64,000 nt of DNA. Source: Anaerolineae bacterium. Lineage in GTDB: Bacteria; Chloroflexota; Anaerolineae; Caldilineales; Caldilineaceae. Both the position numbers and the translations under genes were made by a program. Within the stretch, counting starts at the first letter, position 1; each line of letters starts with the position of its first letter. The notes beneath the pieces are model-generated. The model was not told where the DNA came from and did no database searches. It saw nothing but the letters and a program-made list of their open reading frames with translations. Where the stretch lies: assembly GCA_030432295.1 (NCBI GenBank), contig JAUIHI010000008.1, positions 1-64,000 on the forward strand, in the 5' to 3' direction. Positions 43,960 through 51,971 of this stretch are shown in pieces.

Positions 43960-45189
43960 ATGGGCATCCGTCTGCTGCTGGATACCTCTTTCTGTCTCTA
44001 TCTCATCCGGGAAAAACCCTCGGCGCTGCTCACCGCTTTGGCCCCTTTTCAGCCGGGTGAGCTGGCCGTTTCATCGATTACAGCGGCAGCGCTGGAAGCC
44101 CGCGCCCAGAACAGTCGCCATCCCAAACAAAACCAGCGAGCATTGCAACAGTTTCTTCTGCCCCTGACGGTGGCTGATTTTGATGCCAAGACCGCACAGG
44201 TGCTGGGCCAGATTGCCGCGCCCTGGGAACGGGCCAGCGCGGGGGCCGACACCCACAGCCTGCTCCTGGCCGCCCACGCCCTGCGTCTGGACGCCACGAT
44301 TCTCAGCCGCCATCCAGAGATGTATCCGGCGCTGCCCGGTCTGCGCTGCAATCGGGGGGAGGCCGAAGCCCTGCTTGCGGCGCTGCCTTCCCAACCATTC
44401 ACAGAACCGTCCACAGAACAGGCCGCACCCCGCTTTTTGCCCGCGGCACTGGAGAGTGCCGAAAATCCGGCCCACACAATTGTGGCCGTGGGCAGCCACG
44501 ACCTGAGCCTGGACCTGCTGGCCGACGCACTGCACCGGGCGCATCCGGGGGTGAATCTGGTGTCGGCCCACGTGGGCAGTATGAACGGACTGCTCGCTTT
44601 GCGCCGGGGGCAGGCCCATCTGGCCGGTGTCCACCTCTTCGACCCGGAGAGCGGCGAATTCAACACCGCCCACATCCGACGGCTGCTGGTTCCCCACGGC
44701 TGCCGGGTGGTGCTGGTGGAATTTGTCAAGCGCACCCAGGGGCTGTTTGTGGCTCGCGACAATCCGAAAGGCATTCAGGGATTGGCGGACCTGCTGCGAC
44801 CGGATGTGGTGATGGTCAACCGCCAGCCGGGCGCGGGCACGCGGCTGTTGTTGGACGCAGAATTGGAGCGGCTGGGATTGGACGCCAGCCAGATTCGGGG
44901 ATATGAGCGCTGGGAGACGAGCCATTTGCAGGTGGCAGGGGCCGTGGAGCGGGGCGAGGCGGACTGCGGATTGGGGATTCAAGCTGCCGCCGATAGCTTT
45001 CATCTGGGCTTTTTGCCCCTTTTTCAGGAGCGCTACGATCTGGTCTTTGCGCGAGATGCCTACGACAATCCCCAACTGCGCCCGCTGTTGGAGATGCTGC
45101 GCCAGCCACCCCAGGCGTTATTGGAAGGCATTCGGAATTTGGGTGGCTATGAAACCGGGCAGATGGGCCGGGTTTTGGCCGAACTGTGA
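43960..45189 (+). CDS. PIN (VapC-like) domain fused to a PBP-like domain
   Basis: The 409-residue protein joins a VapC-type PIN domain (about 1-135; D8 in LLLDTSF, E46 in AALEARAQ, D97 in AGADTHSLLLAAHAL) to a PBP-like module (about 172-409) almost collinear with the one on MoeA (VAVGSHDLSLDLLAD to QMGRVLAEL). The PIN end, ATILSRHPEMYPALPGL, lacks the usual TNN, so the fourth acidic residue may be lost and RNase activity is uncertain. No signal peptide. It lies between vapB and tupB and may have become a metal-responsive regulator. ATG 43960 has only a weak ribosome-binding site (GGGGA). Confidence 0.8.
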   Translation: MGIRLLLDTSFCLYLIREKPSALLTALAPFQPGELAVSSITAAALEARAQNSRHPKQNQRALQQFLLPLTVADFDAKTAQVLGQIAAPWERASAGADTHSLLLAAHALRLDATILSRHPEMYPALPGLRCNRGEAEALLAALPSQPFTEPSTEQAAPRFLPAALESAENPAHTIVAVGSHDLSLDLLADALHRAHPGVNLVSAHVGSMNGLLALRRGQAHLAGVHLFDPESGEFNTAHIRRLLVPHGCRVVLVEFVKRTQGLFVARDNPKGIQGLADLLRPDVVMVNRQPGAGTRLLLDAELERLGLDASQIRGYERWETSHLQVAGAVERGEADCGLGIQAAADSFHLGFLPLFQERYDLVFARDAYDNPQLRPLLEMLRQPPQALLEGIRNLGGYETGQMGRVLAEL

Positions 45190-45204
45190 AAAAGGGAGAC
45201 GACC

Positions 45205-45918
45205 ATTCGCACGCTGATTGAAGGGCTGTTCGAGGCCATACGTCTGATTGCCGGTGGAGACAGCGCGCTGGCCGAAATTGTCTGGCTATCGCTGCAGGTG
45301 TCGGGCATCGCCCTGGCCCTGAGTACGGTCATCGGCATTCCCCTGGGCGCGGCCCTGGGGCTGACCCGTTTCGTCGGGCGGCGGCTGGTGATCGCTGTGA
45401 TGTATACGGGAATGGGCTTCCCGCCGGTGGTGGTGGGACTCTTTGTCTATCTGATGCTATCTCGCAGTGGACCCCTGGGCAGCCTGGGCCTGGATGCCAT
45501 CCCGGAACTCTTCACCCCGGCGGCAATGGTTGTGGCCCAGACGATTATCGCTTTTCCACTGGTGGCCGGTTTTACAATGGCCGCGGTGATGGGCGTGGAC
45601 CCCAATCTGCGTTTGCAGGTGCTGGGGCTGGGGGCGACCGCCTGGCAGGCCACCTGGGCCATTCTGGCTGAGGCCCGCACAGGGGTGATTGTTTCGGTGG
45701 TGGCGGGCTTTGGCGGCATTATTTCTGAAGTGGGCGCGGTGATGCTGGTGGGCGGAAACATCGAACACAGCACCCGGGTGCTCACCACTGCGATTGTGCT
45801 GGAGACCCGCAAAGGCAACTTCGAGCTGGCGATTGCCCTGGGCATAATTCTGCTCAGCCTCTCCTTTTTCGCCAATCTGGCAATGCTGCGCTTGCAGGGG
45901 AGCAGTCTCAACGAATGA
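45205..45918 (+). CDS. tupB: Tungstate ABC transporter permease TupB, unusual start
   Basis: TupB is the membrane part of a tungstate importer. The product has several hydrophobic helices and the typical LSLQVSGIALALS, FPPVVVGLFVYL and GGIISEVGAVMLVGGNI segments. The first ATG, GTG or TTG in frame (GTG 45298) would remove the first helix region. Homology runs from ATTCGCACGCTGATT at 45205, behind AAGGGAGACGACC, so translation likely starts at ATT (a CTG at 45214 is the alternative). It would then be about 237 residues, the family size. It overlaps tupC by four bases. Confidence 0.85.
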   Translation: MRTLIEGLFEAIRLIAGGDSALAEIVWLSLQVSGIALALSTVIGIPLGAALGLTRFVGRRLVIAVMYTGMGFPPVVVGLFVYLMLSRSGPLGSLGLDAIPELFTPAAMVVAQTIIAFPLVAGFTMAAVMGVDPNLRLQVLGLGATAWQATWAILAEARTGVIVSVVAGFGGIISEVGAVMLVGGNIEHSTRVLTTAIVLETRKGNFELAIALGIILLSLSFFANLAMLRLQGSSLNE

Positions 45919-46646
45919 ATGAATCACTCTTCCGCCTGCGGGATGTCACCCGGCGCTATGGCTCACGCCAGGTGCTCAGCATTGACGAGTTGGAGATTCG
46001 ACAGGGCGAGATTCTGGCTCTGGTCGGTCCCAGCGGCGCGGGCAAAAGTACGCTCCTGCGTCTGCTTAACTTTCTGGAGCCACCCAGCCAGGGCACGATT
46101 GAATTTCTGGACGAACAGATCGACCCGGATCGCCAGCCATCTCTGGAACTGCGCCGCCGGGTGACGACGGTTTTTCAGCGTCCGGTGTTGCTGCGGCGTA
46201 GCGTCTATCAGAATGTGCGTTATGGGCTGCAACTGCGGGGGCAGCGGGATGGGGCCGGGCAGATCGACCGGGTGTTGGAAGAGGTGGGGCTGGTCGATCT
46301 GGCCCAGGCCCAGGCCCGCACCCTCTCCGGCGGCGAGGCCCAGCGGGTGGCCCTGGCCCGGGCAATGGTGCTAGAGCCGGATGTGCTGCTGATGGACGAG
46401 CCCACGGCCAATCTGGACCCCTACAATGTGGGGCTGATTGAGCGGATTGTGACCCGGCTCAATCGGGAGGCCGGAACCACAACCGTTCTGGTCACCCACA
46501 ACGTTTTCCAGGCCCGGCGATTGGCCCACCGGGTGGCCCTTCTGCTGGAAGGACGCATTGTGGAAGTGGCCGATGTGCAGGCTTTCTTTGAGCAACCAAG
46601 CGATCCCCGCACCGCTGCCTTTGTGCGGGGAGAGATGGTCTATTGA
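45915..46646 (+). CDS. tupC: Tungstate ABC transporter ATPase TupC
   Basis: TupC drives tungstate uptake with ATP. The 243-residue product has Walker A GPSGAGKST (about 39-47), a Q-loop FQRPVLL, the signature LSGGEAQR, Walker B VLLMDEPTANLD and the switch histidine VTHN. Its ATG overlaps the tupB stop (ATGA). tupA follows 78 bases on. The FQRPVLLR Q-loop fits tungstate/molybdate-type ATPases. Confidence 0.93.
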   Translation: MNESLFRLRDVTRRYGSRQVLSIDELEIRQGEILALVGPSGAGKSTLLRLLNFLEPPSQGTIEFLDEQIDPDRQPSLELRRRVTTVFQRPVLLRRSVYQNVRYGLQLRGQRDGAGQIDRVLEEVGLVDLAQAQARTLSGGEAQRVALARAMVLEPDVLLMDEPTANLDPYNVGLIERIVTRLNREAGTTTVLVTHNVFQARRLAHRVALLLEGRIVEVADVQAFFEQPSDPRTAAFVRGEMVY

Positions 46647-46724
46647 GACTGGGAGATTGGCGGATCGTCTGGCAATTTTCCAGTCAATAATTTCCCCCAT
46701 ACCACCTTCGTAGAGGAGCATCTG

Positions 46725-47600
46725 ATGACGAAGCGAACTATCAAATTTTTTGTGCTTGCCACTTTGCTGGCGCTGCTGGCGGCCTGCCAACCCATCGCGC
46801 CGGGGATTGTCCCGGCGACGCCCGCGGCCCAAATGGAAGCACAAAAGCTGATTCTGGCGACTACCACCAGCACCCAGGACTCTGGCCTGCTGGACTTCAT
46901 TCTGCCCGATTTTGAGGCCGAAACTGGCATCCAAATCGATGTAATCGCCGTCGGCACAGGCCAGGCGATTGCCCTGGGCGTTGACGGAAACGCGGATGTA
47001 CTGCTGGTCCACGCCCGTTCCCAGGAGGACGCCTTTATGGCTGCCGGTGACGGTGTGCGCCGGGAGGATGTGATGTACAACGATTTCGTCGTTGTCGGGC
47101 CGCAGTCGGATCCGGCGGGCATCGGCGGCAGCACAGATGCCGCCCAGTCCTTCACCAAAATTGCGGAGAGCCAGTCGCCCTTTGTCTCCCGTGGCGATAA
47201 TTCGGGAACCCACAGTAAAGAGAAGAGCATCTGGACGGCAATCGGGATCGAACCGACGGGCGATTGGTACATCTCTGCCGGCCAGGGGATGGGTGCTGTG
47301 CTGACAATGGCCGACGAGCAGCAAGCCTATACACTGAGCGATCGGGCGACATACCTGGCCCGCACGCTGGAAGGCACGGAACTGGTCATTTCGACCGAAG
47401 GCGACCCCATCCTCTTCAATCCCTACGGCGTTATTGCGGTCAACCCGGCCAAGAACGACCAGATTCACAACGACCTGGCCAACCAGTTTATCGACTGGCT
47501 GATTTCTGTGCCGGTGCAGGAGAAGATCGGCCAATTTGGGGTAGACGAGTTCGGCGCACCCCTCTTCACGCCGGATTCCCAGCTCTGGCGGGAGCAGTAG
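46725..47600 (+). CDS. tupA: Tungstate-binding lipoprotein TupA
   Basis: TupA is the substrate-binding component, tethered outside the cytoplasmic membrane. The 291-residue product has a signal peptide and lipobox LLAAC (C21). The TupA signature TTTSTQDSGLL follows at about residue 46, and SRGDNSGTHSKE lies further on. Its presence sets this transporter apart from molybdate (ModA) systems. Being third in the order B-C-A is less common than A-B-C. AGAGGAGCATCTG precedes the ATG. Confidence 0.95.
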   Translation: MTKRTIKFFVLATLLALLAACQPIAPGIVPATPAAQMEAQKLILATTTSTQDSGLLDFILPDFEAETGIQIDVIAVGTGQAIALGVDGNADVLLVHARSQEDAFMAAGDGVRREDVMYNDFVVVGPQSDPAGIGGSTDAAQSFTKIAESQSPFVSRGDNSGTHSKEKSIWTAIGIEPTGDWYISAGQGMGAVLTMADEQQAYTLSDRATYLARTLEGTELVISTEGDPILFNPYGVIAVNPAKNDQIHNDLANQFIDWLISVPVQEKIGQFGVDEFGAPLFTPDSQLWREQ

Positions 47601-47691
47601 GGGCGTGATGGCGGACGGCTGAAGGCTGACACCAGGCCGCTAACAGCCGCTAACAGTGGATGGCTGGTAGATTCAGTCGTTGCATTGGAAA

Positions 47692-47742
47692 CAAAAAAGG
47701 CAGGGGTGAGGAATTTTGCTTCCCACCCCTGCCTTTTTTGTT
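47692..47742. terminator. Bidirectional terminator between tupA and AOR1
   Basis: ACAAAAAAGGCAGGGGTG and its complement form a stem of about 18 bp with T-runs on both strands, serving the convergent tupA (+) and AOR1 (-) genes. Confidence 0.88.
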
Positions 47743-47784
47743 GTGCGTAGTGCGTACTATCTACGCTCTATTTTGCCTGGCAGC

Positions 47785-49608
47785 CTACAGAATCGCCAGT
47801 TCCTTCAGTTTGCTCTCTGGCACGACGCCGTTCTCCCAGCCCCGCACCCGGTAGTATTCTTCCAGCATCTGGTCCAGTTCGCAGACGTGGCCCAGCGAGC
47901 CGGGCATTGTGCTGGCTTCTTCGGTAAAGCGCTTGGGCAGGGTGTCCGAGCCTGCGCCGAAACCGGCCAGATTGTTGTAATAACGCTCCAGATTGTAGAT
48001 ACGCTCGCCACAGCGGAGCATCTCTTCGGAGGTATAGTCGAGACCGGTTACAGCGTTGAATTGCTGGGTGTATTCGTCCATACCCTCGGCGAAGGCGGAG
48101 AACTTGCACAGGTCCAGGGAATCGGAGACCGCGTGGACATCCTGGAAGACTTTGGTCAGTTCGCCCTTGCCCTTCCATTCCAGCGGGTCCACCTTTAGCG
48201 AGCCAAAGGGCATGACGCCCAATTCGGCTGCGGGTGTGTAGGCGCGCAGATGACAGCCCCCCCGGTTGCTGGTGGCATAGGCGATTCCCATACCCTTCAG
48301 ACCCCGCGGATCGTAGGCGGCAACGGCCTGCCCCTTGGCAGCCATAGCGATCTCCGGGTGACCAAAGGCAGCGGCAGTACGAGCCGCTCCACCGGATAGT
48401 TTGTCGCCCACACCCTCGCGCATAGCGATCTTGCGAGTGGTCTCGGCCATACTTTCCGCATCGCCCCAGGAGAGTTTGCCGTCGCCATTGGTAAAGCCCC
48501 GCTCGCTTGCTTCCATATAGACGCTCAGCACATTGCCCAATTCAATCGGGTCCATGCCGTAGTCGTTACACTGGTCGATCATAAAGGCCACGGAGCCTAC
48601 ATTGTTGTTGTCACAATTGGCGCCCAAAGACCAGGCCGGCTCGTATTCCAAGCTTTCCATACGCACTTTGAAGGGGCCTTCGGTAATCTCTACTTCCTTC
48701 TTGCAGGCCACCGGGCAGGCGTGGCAGGTCGGCTCGGCCACCAGAATGTTCTCCCGCACATATTCGCCGGAGATCAGTTCAGCATTCTCCGCGCCAAAGG
48801 CGGTCTTCTGGGAATTTTTGGTGGGCAATGCGCCGATGCTTTCGGTGATGTTCATCAGCACATTCGTGCCGTAGAGGCTCAGACCACCCTTCTTGGGGGA
48901 GGTGATGTTCTCTTCGGCCATAATCGCGGCCAGGGCACGGCGGCGGGCTTCCCGATCCGCGTCTTTGTTGGCCGGTTGGGGGCGATTCTTGCGCTCGCCT
49001 TTGATGACAATCGCTTTTAGGTTCTTGCTGCCACCCACCGCTCCGGTTCCGTTGCGGCCCGCGGCCCGGTCGTCCACATTGAGCCAGGCGGCAAAGCGCA
49101 CCAGATTCTCGCCTGCCTGGCCGATGGCCATACCGTCACAGGCTTCGCCGTGGCGCTCGCGCAGAATTTTCAGCGTTTCGTGGATGCCCTTGCCCCACAG
49201 GTCGGACGCGTCGTGCAGGGTGACCTGGCCGTCTTCCACATAAGCGTAGGTGGGTTTGGCGGCTTTGCCTTTGAAGACCAGCCCGTCAAACCCGGCCCAT
49301 TTGAGCTTGGCCGCGGTCCAGCCGCCCATGTGAGAGTCGGCCACTGTGCCGGTCAGGGGTGATTTGGTGACCACCGCCAGCCGACCGCTCATATTCACGT
49401 CTGTGCCGGTCAGCGGTCCATTCATCACGCAGAGGATATTCTCTGGCGATAGGGGGTCTACATCCGGGCCATTTTCAAAGACATATTTGACGCCCAGCCC
49501 CCGCGCGCCAATGTACTTCTTGGCATCCTCTTCGCTGACGCCCCGGTAATCGACCTGGCCTGCGCTCAAGTCAACCCAGGCAACCCGATTGGTGAATCCT
49601 CCAAGCAT
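47785..49608 (-). CDS. aor: Aldehyde ferredoxin oxidoreductase family enzyme, AOR1
   Basis: These enzymes oxidise aldehydes to acids with ferredoxin, using a tungsten bis-pterin and a 4Fe-4S cluster. The 607-residue product has the N-terminal beta domain (WVDLSAGQVD, IGARGLGVKYV), the pterin-contact segments (KSPLTGTVADSHMGG) and cluster cysteines C295, C298, C302 (CHACPVAC) and C501 (DLCKF). The frame opens 32 codons earlier; ATG 49608 follows AGGAGGCAAACACT. It differs clearly from AOR2, which it faces across a 328-base gap. Confidence 0.93.
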   Translation of the reverse strand: MLGGFTNRVAWVDLSAGQVDYRGVSEEDAKKYIGARGLGVKYVFENGPDVDPLSPENILCVMNGPLTGTDVNMSGRLAVVTKSPLTGTVADSHMGGWTAAKLKWAGFDGLVFKGKAAKPTYAYVEDGQVTLHDASDLWGKGIHETLKILRERHGEACDGMAIGQAGENLVRFAAWLNVDDRAAGRNGTGAVGGSKNLKAIVIKGERKNRPQPANKDADREARRRALAAIMAEENITSPKKGGLSLYGTNVLMNITESIGALPTKNSQKTAFGAENAELISGEYVRENILVAEPTCHACPVACKKEVEITEGPFKVRMESLEYEPAWSLGANCDNNNVGSVAFMIDQCNDYGMDPIELGNVLSVYMEASERGFTNGDGKLSWGDAESMAETTRKIAMREGVGDKLSGGAARTAAAFGHPEIAMAAKGQAVAAYDPRGLKGMGIAYATSNRGGCHLRAYTPAAELGVMPFGSLKVDPLEWKGKGELTKVFQDVHAVSDSLDLCKFSAFAEGMDEYTQQFNAVTGLDYTSEEMLRCGERIYNLERYYNNLAGFGAGSDTLPKRFTEEASTMPGSLGHVCELDQMLEEYYRVRGWENGVVPESKLKELAIL

Positions 49609-49936
49609 AGTGTTTGCCTCCTGAATTGGTAGGGAAGTTGGATTGCGGTTGCATCTACACAAAACAGAATGTGCAATACAAGCCAACTTACAACAAATAG
49701 ACAAAAAGTGATGTGCGGTAGATCAAAATAGGCGTTGGCAACCGTGTGGGGGAGCGGCAGCCGAATGATCTGTCGTGGACATTGCAAAACTGAACAGATG
49801 CTGATACCATAACAGAAGATTGGCGTTTTGGCAATCTCGGTTTTGCCTATTCTCTCCAGGCAGAATTGCCTCCCCACCTTGGATTTTGAGTGACTTCTCC
49901 GCTCTTTTCACACCTTTCACCCACTGGAGGCGACTG
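49609..49936. promoter_or_regulatory. Divergent promoter region of the two AOR genes
   Basis: This 328-base stretch has no gene and must hold the start signals of both enzymes. On the + strand TTGCAA (49782) and TACCAT (49805) are 17 bases apart and could be the AOR2 promoter. AT-rich tracts with CAAAACAG and ACAAATAGACAAAAAG lie near AOR1. No clear operator repeat was found. Confidence 0.45.
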
Positions 49937-51826
49937 ATGGCACACAGTTACAACGGCAAGATACTGCATGTAGACCTGACCGAAGGACGCAGTTGGGTCG
50001 AAGAACCGGACGAGATCATCTACCGCAAATATCTGGGCGGCGGTGCGCTCTCCACCTATTTTATGCTGCGGGACCTCAAGCCGGGCATCGATCCCCTCGG
50101 CCCGGAAAACAATCTGATTTTCATGACCAGTGTGATCAACGGCTTGCCCCTTTCCGGGGCCAACCGTTACACGGCCGCGGCCAAATCCCCCCTGACCGGC
50201 GGCTTTGGCGAGGCCGAGGCAGGCGGCTATTGGGGACCAGAACTCAAGCGCTCCGGCTTTGACGGCATAATCGTCCACGGCGAAGCCGAGACACCCGTCT
50301 ATCTCTACGTCCACGACGGCGAATGCGAAATCCGCGACGCCAGCAAATATTGGGGCCAGTTGGCCGGTGAAGTGCAGGATGCCCTGGAAGCGGACCTGAA
50401 CGACAAGCGTATCGCCGTTCTCCAGTGCGGTCCCGCTGGGGAAAACAAAGTGCTCTACGCGGCGATTGTCAACCAACTGCGCCATTTCCACGGACGAGCT
50501 GGGCTGGGCGCGGTGATGGGTAGCAAGAAACTGAAGGCGGTTGTCGTGCGCGGTCGCGAGCGCATCGCCCCCAACAGCCGGGAAGATGCCACAGGCGTGC
50601 TGCGCTGGTTCCGGGAACATTACGACCAGGAAACCGATGGGATGCACCTGTACGGGACCTCCGGCGGTGTGGAAGGGCTGGACGCCGACGGCATTCTGCC
50701 CACCAACAACTTCCGCAACGGCTCCTTTGAGCACGCCAAGGAAATCTCCGGCATTACAATGGCCAACACAATTCTCGTCAACCGGGGCACCTGCTTCTCG
50801 TGCAATGTGGCCTGCAAGCGGGAAGTGGAGGTCGAGGAGCGGGGTGTATCGGCCAAGTACGGCGGGATGGAATACGAGATTATCGGCGCGCTGGGTTCCC
50901 TGTGCGGTGTGGGGGATATGGCTGCTGTGGCCGAGGCGTCCCAGTGGGTCAACCGCTATGTGATGGACGGAATCTCCGCGGGTGTTTCGATTGCCTTCGC
51001 GATGGAATGCTACGAAAACGGTATCCTGACCAAAGAGGACACCGATGGCATCGACCTGACTTGGGGCAACGCGGATGCGATGATTGCAATGATCCACAAA
51101 ATCGGCAAGCGGGAAGGCTTCGGCGACATTCTGGCCGATGGGGTGAAGCGGGCTGCCGAGCGGATCGGCAAAGGCTCCGAGAAGTTTGCCCTGCACGTCA
51201 AAGGCCAGGAACTGCCTATGCACGAACCCCGAGGCAAAGTTGGCGTGGGTCTGGCCTATGCGGTTTCGCCCACCGGCGCGGACCACATGGAAGCGCCCCA
51301 CGACCCGGACTTTGAAGGACTCGGCGTGCTGGACAACGGCATGAGCGAAGTCGGGCTGATCGAGCCGGTGGACCGGCTGGACCTGGGACCGAAGAAAGTC
51401 CACGCCTTCTTCTACGCTCAGACCGTCTGGAGCCTCTACAACAGCGTGGGGATGTGTGACTTTGTGGGGATGCCCATCGGCGCGCTGAAGCTCCACGCGC
51501 TGGTGAATTATGTGAATGCGGCCACAGGCTGGGATACGAGCCTGTGGGAGCTGATGAAAGTGGGCGAGCGGGCCAACACAATGTCCCGGCTCTACAACCT
51601 GCGCGAAGGCTTCAGCGCCGCCGACGACAAACTGCCCCGGCGGATGTTCGAGCCGCTACAAAACGGCAAGCTGGAAGGTGTCGCCATCAATGAAGGCGAT
51701 TTCGGCGACGCCCTGGAACTCTACTACCAGATGGCTGGCTGGGGCGACAACGGCGTACCCACCAAAGCCAAACTGGCCGAACTGGACCTGCTCTGGGCCG
51801 GGAACGGACAACTGCAACCCGCATAG
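49937..51826 (+). CDS. aor: Aldehyde ferredoxin oxidoreductase family enzyme, AOR2
   Basis: A second tungsten oxidoreductase of 629 residues. It has KILHVDLTEGRSWVEE at the start, the pterin segment AKSPLTGGFGEAEAGGYWG at about 83-101, cluster cysteines C286, C289, C293 (CFSCNVAC) and C507 (GMCDF), and the conserved PRGKVGVGLAYAVSPTGADH. The GADH segment and the HxxPHDPDF motif place it nearer to the general AOR group than AOR1. ATG 49937 follows ACTGGAGGCGACTG; a 39-codon upstream frame is not homologous. Substrate unknown. Confidence 0.93.
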   Translation: MAHSYNGKILHVDLTEGRSWVEEPDEIIYRKYLGGGALSTYFMLRDLKPGIDPLGPENNLIFMTSVINGLPLSGANRYTAAAKSPLTGGFGEAEAGGYWGPELKRSGFDGIIVHGEAETPVYLYVHDGECEIRDASKYWGQLAGEVQDALEADLNDKRIAVLQCGPAGENKVLYAAIVNQLRHFHGRAGLGAVMGSKKLKAVVVRGRERIAPNSREDATGVLRWFREHYDQETDGMHLYGTSGGVEGLDADGILPTNNFRNGSFEHAKEISGITMANTILVNRGTCFSCNVACKREVEVEERGVSAKYGGMEYEIIGALGSLCGVGDMAAVAEASQWVNRYVMDGISAGVSIAFAMECYENGILTKEDTDGIDLTWGNADAMIAMIHKIGKREGFGDILADGVKRAAERIGKGSEKFALHVKGQELPMHEPRGKVGVGLAYAVSPTGADHMEAPHDPDFEGLGVLDNGMSEVGLIEPVDRLDLGPKKVHAFFYAQTVWSLYNSVGMCDFVGMPIGALKLHALVNYVNAATGWDTSLWELMKVGERANTMSRLYNLREGFSAADDKLPRRMFEPLQNGKLEGVAINEGDFGDALELYYQMAGWGDNGVPTKAKLAELDLLWAGNGQLQPA

Positions 51827-51859
51827 TTTCGATCCCGCTAGCCAATTTTGATTTGCCTA

Positions 51860-51924
51860 TAGAAACGTGCTGCGTGGAACGTGAGAGTACCGACCTTTCT
51901 CACGTTCCACGCAGCACGTTTCTA
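51860..51924. repeat. Perfect 26-bp inverted repeat after AOR2
   Basis: TAGAAACGTGCTGCGTGGAA and six more bases pair perfectly with the right arm across a 13-base loop. It lies between the convergent AOR2 (+) and dgoD-like (-) genes and could act as a terminator, though no long T-run follows. Confidence 0.9.
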
Positions 51925-51971
51925 CGCCGGACAACTGTTCCGGCTATTTCCTCGATTTACCCCTACTACCC

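Noticed and set aside
43752-45189. A recently acquired mobile toxin-antitoxin island.
   Set aside because: No transposase, integrase or attachment site is near, base composition matches the neighbours, and the toxin domain is fused to a module shared with the local moeA gene.
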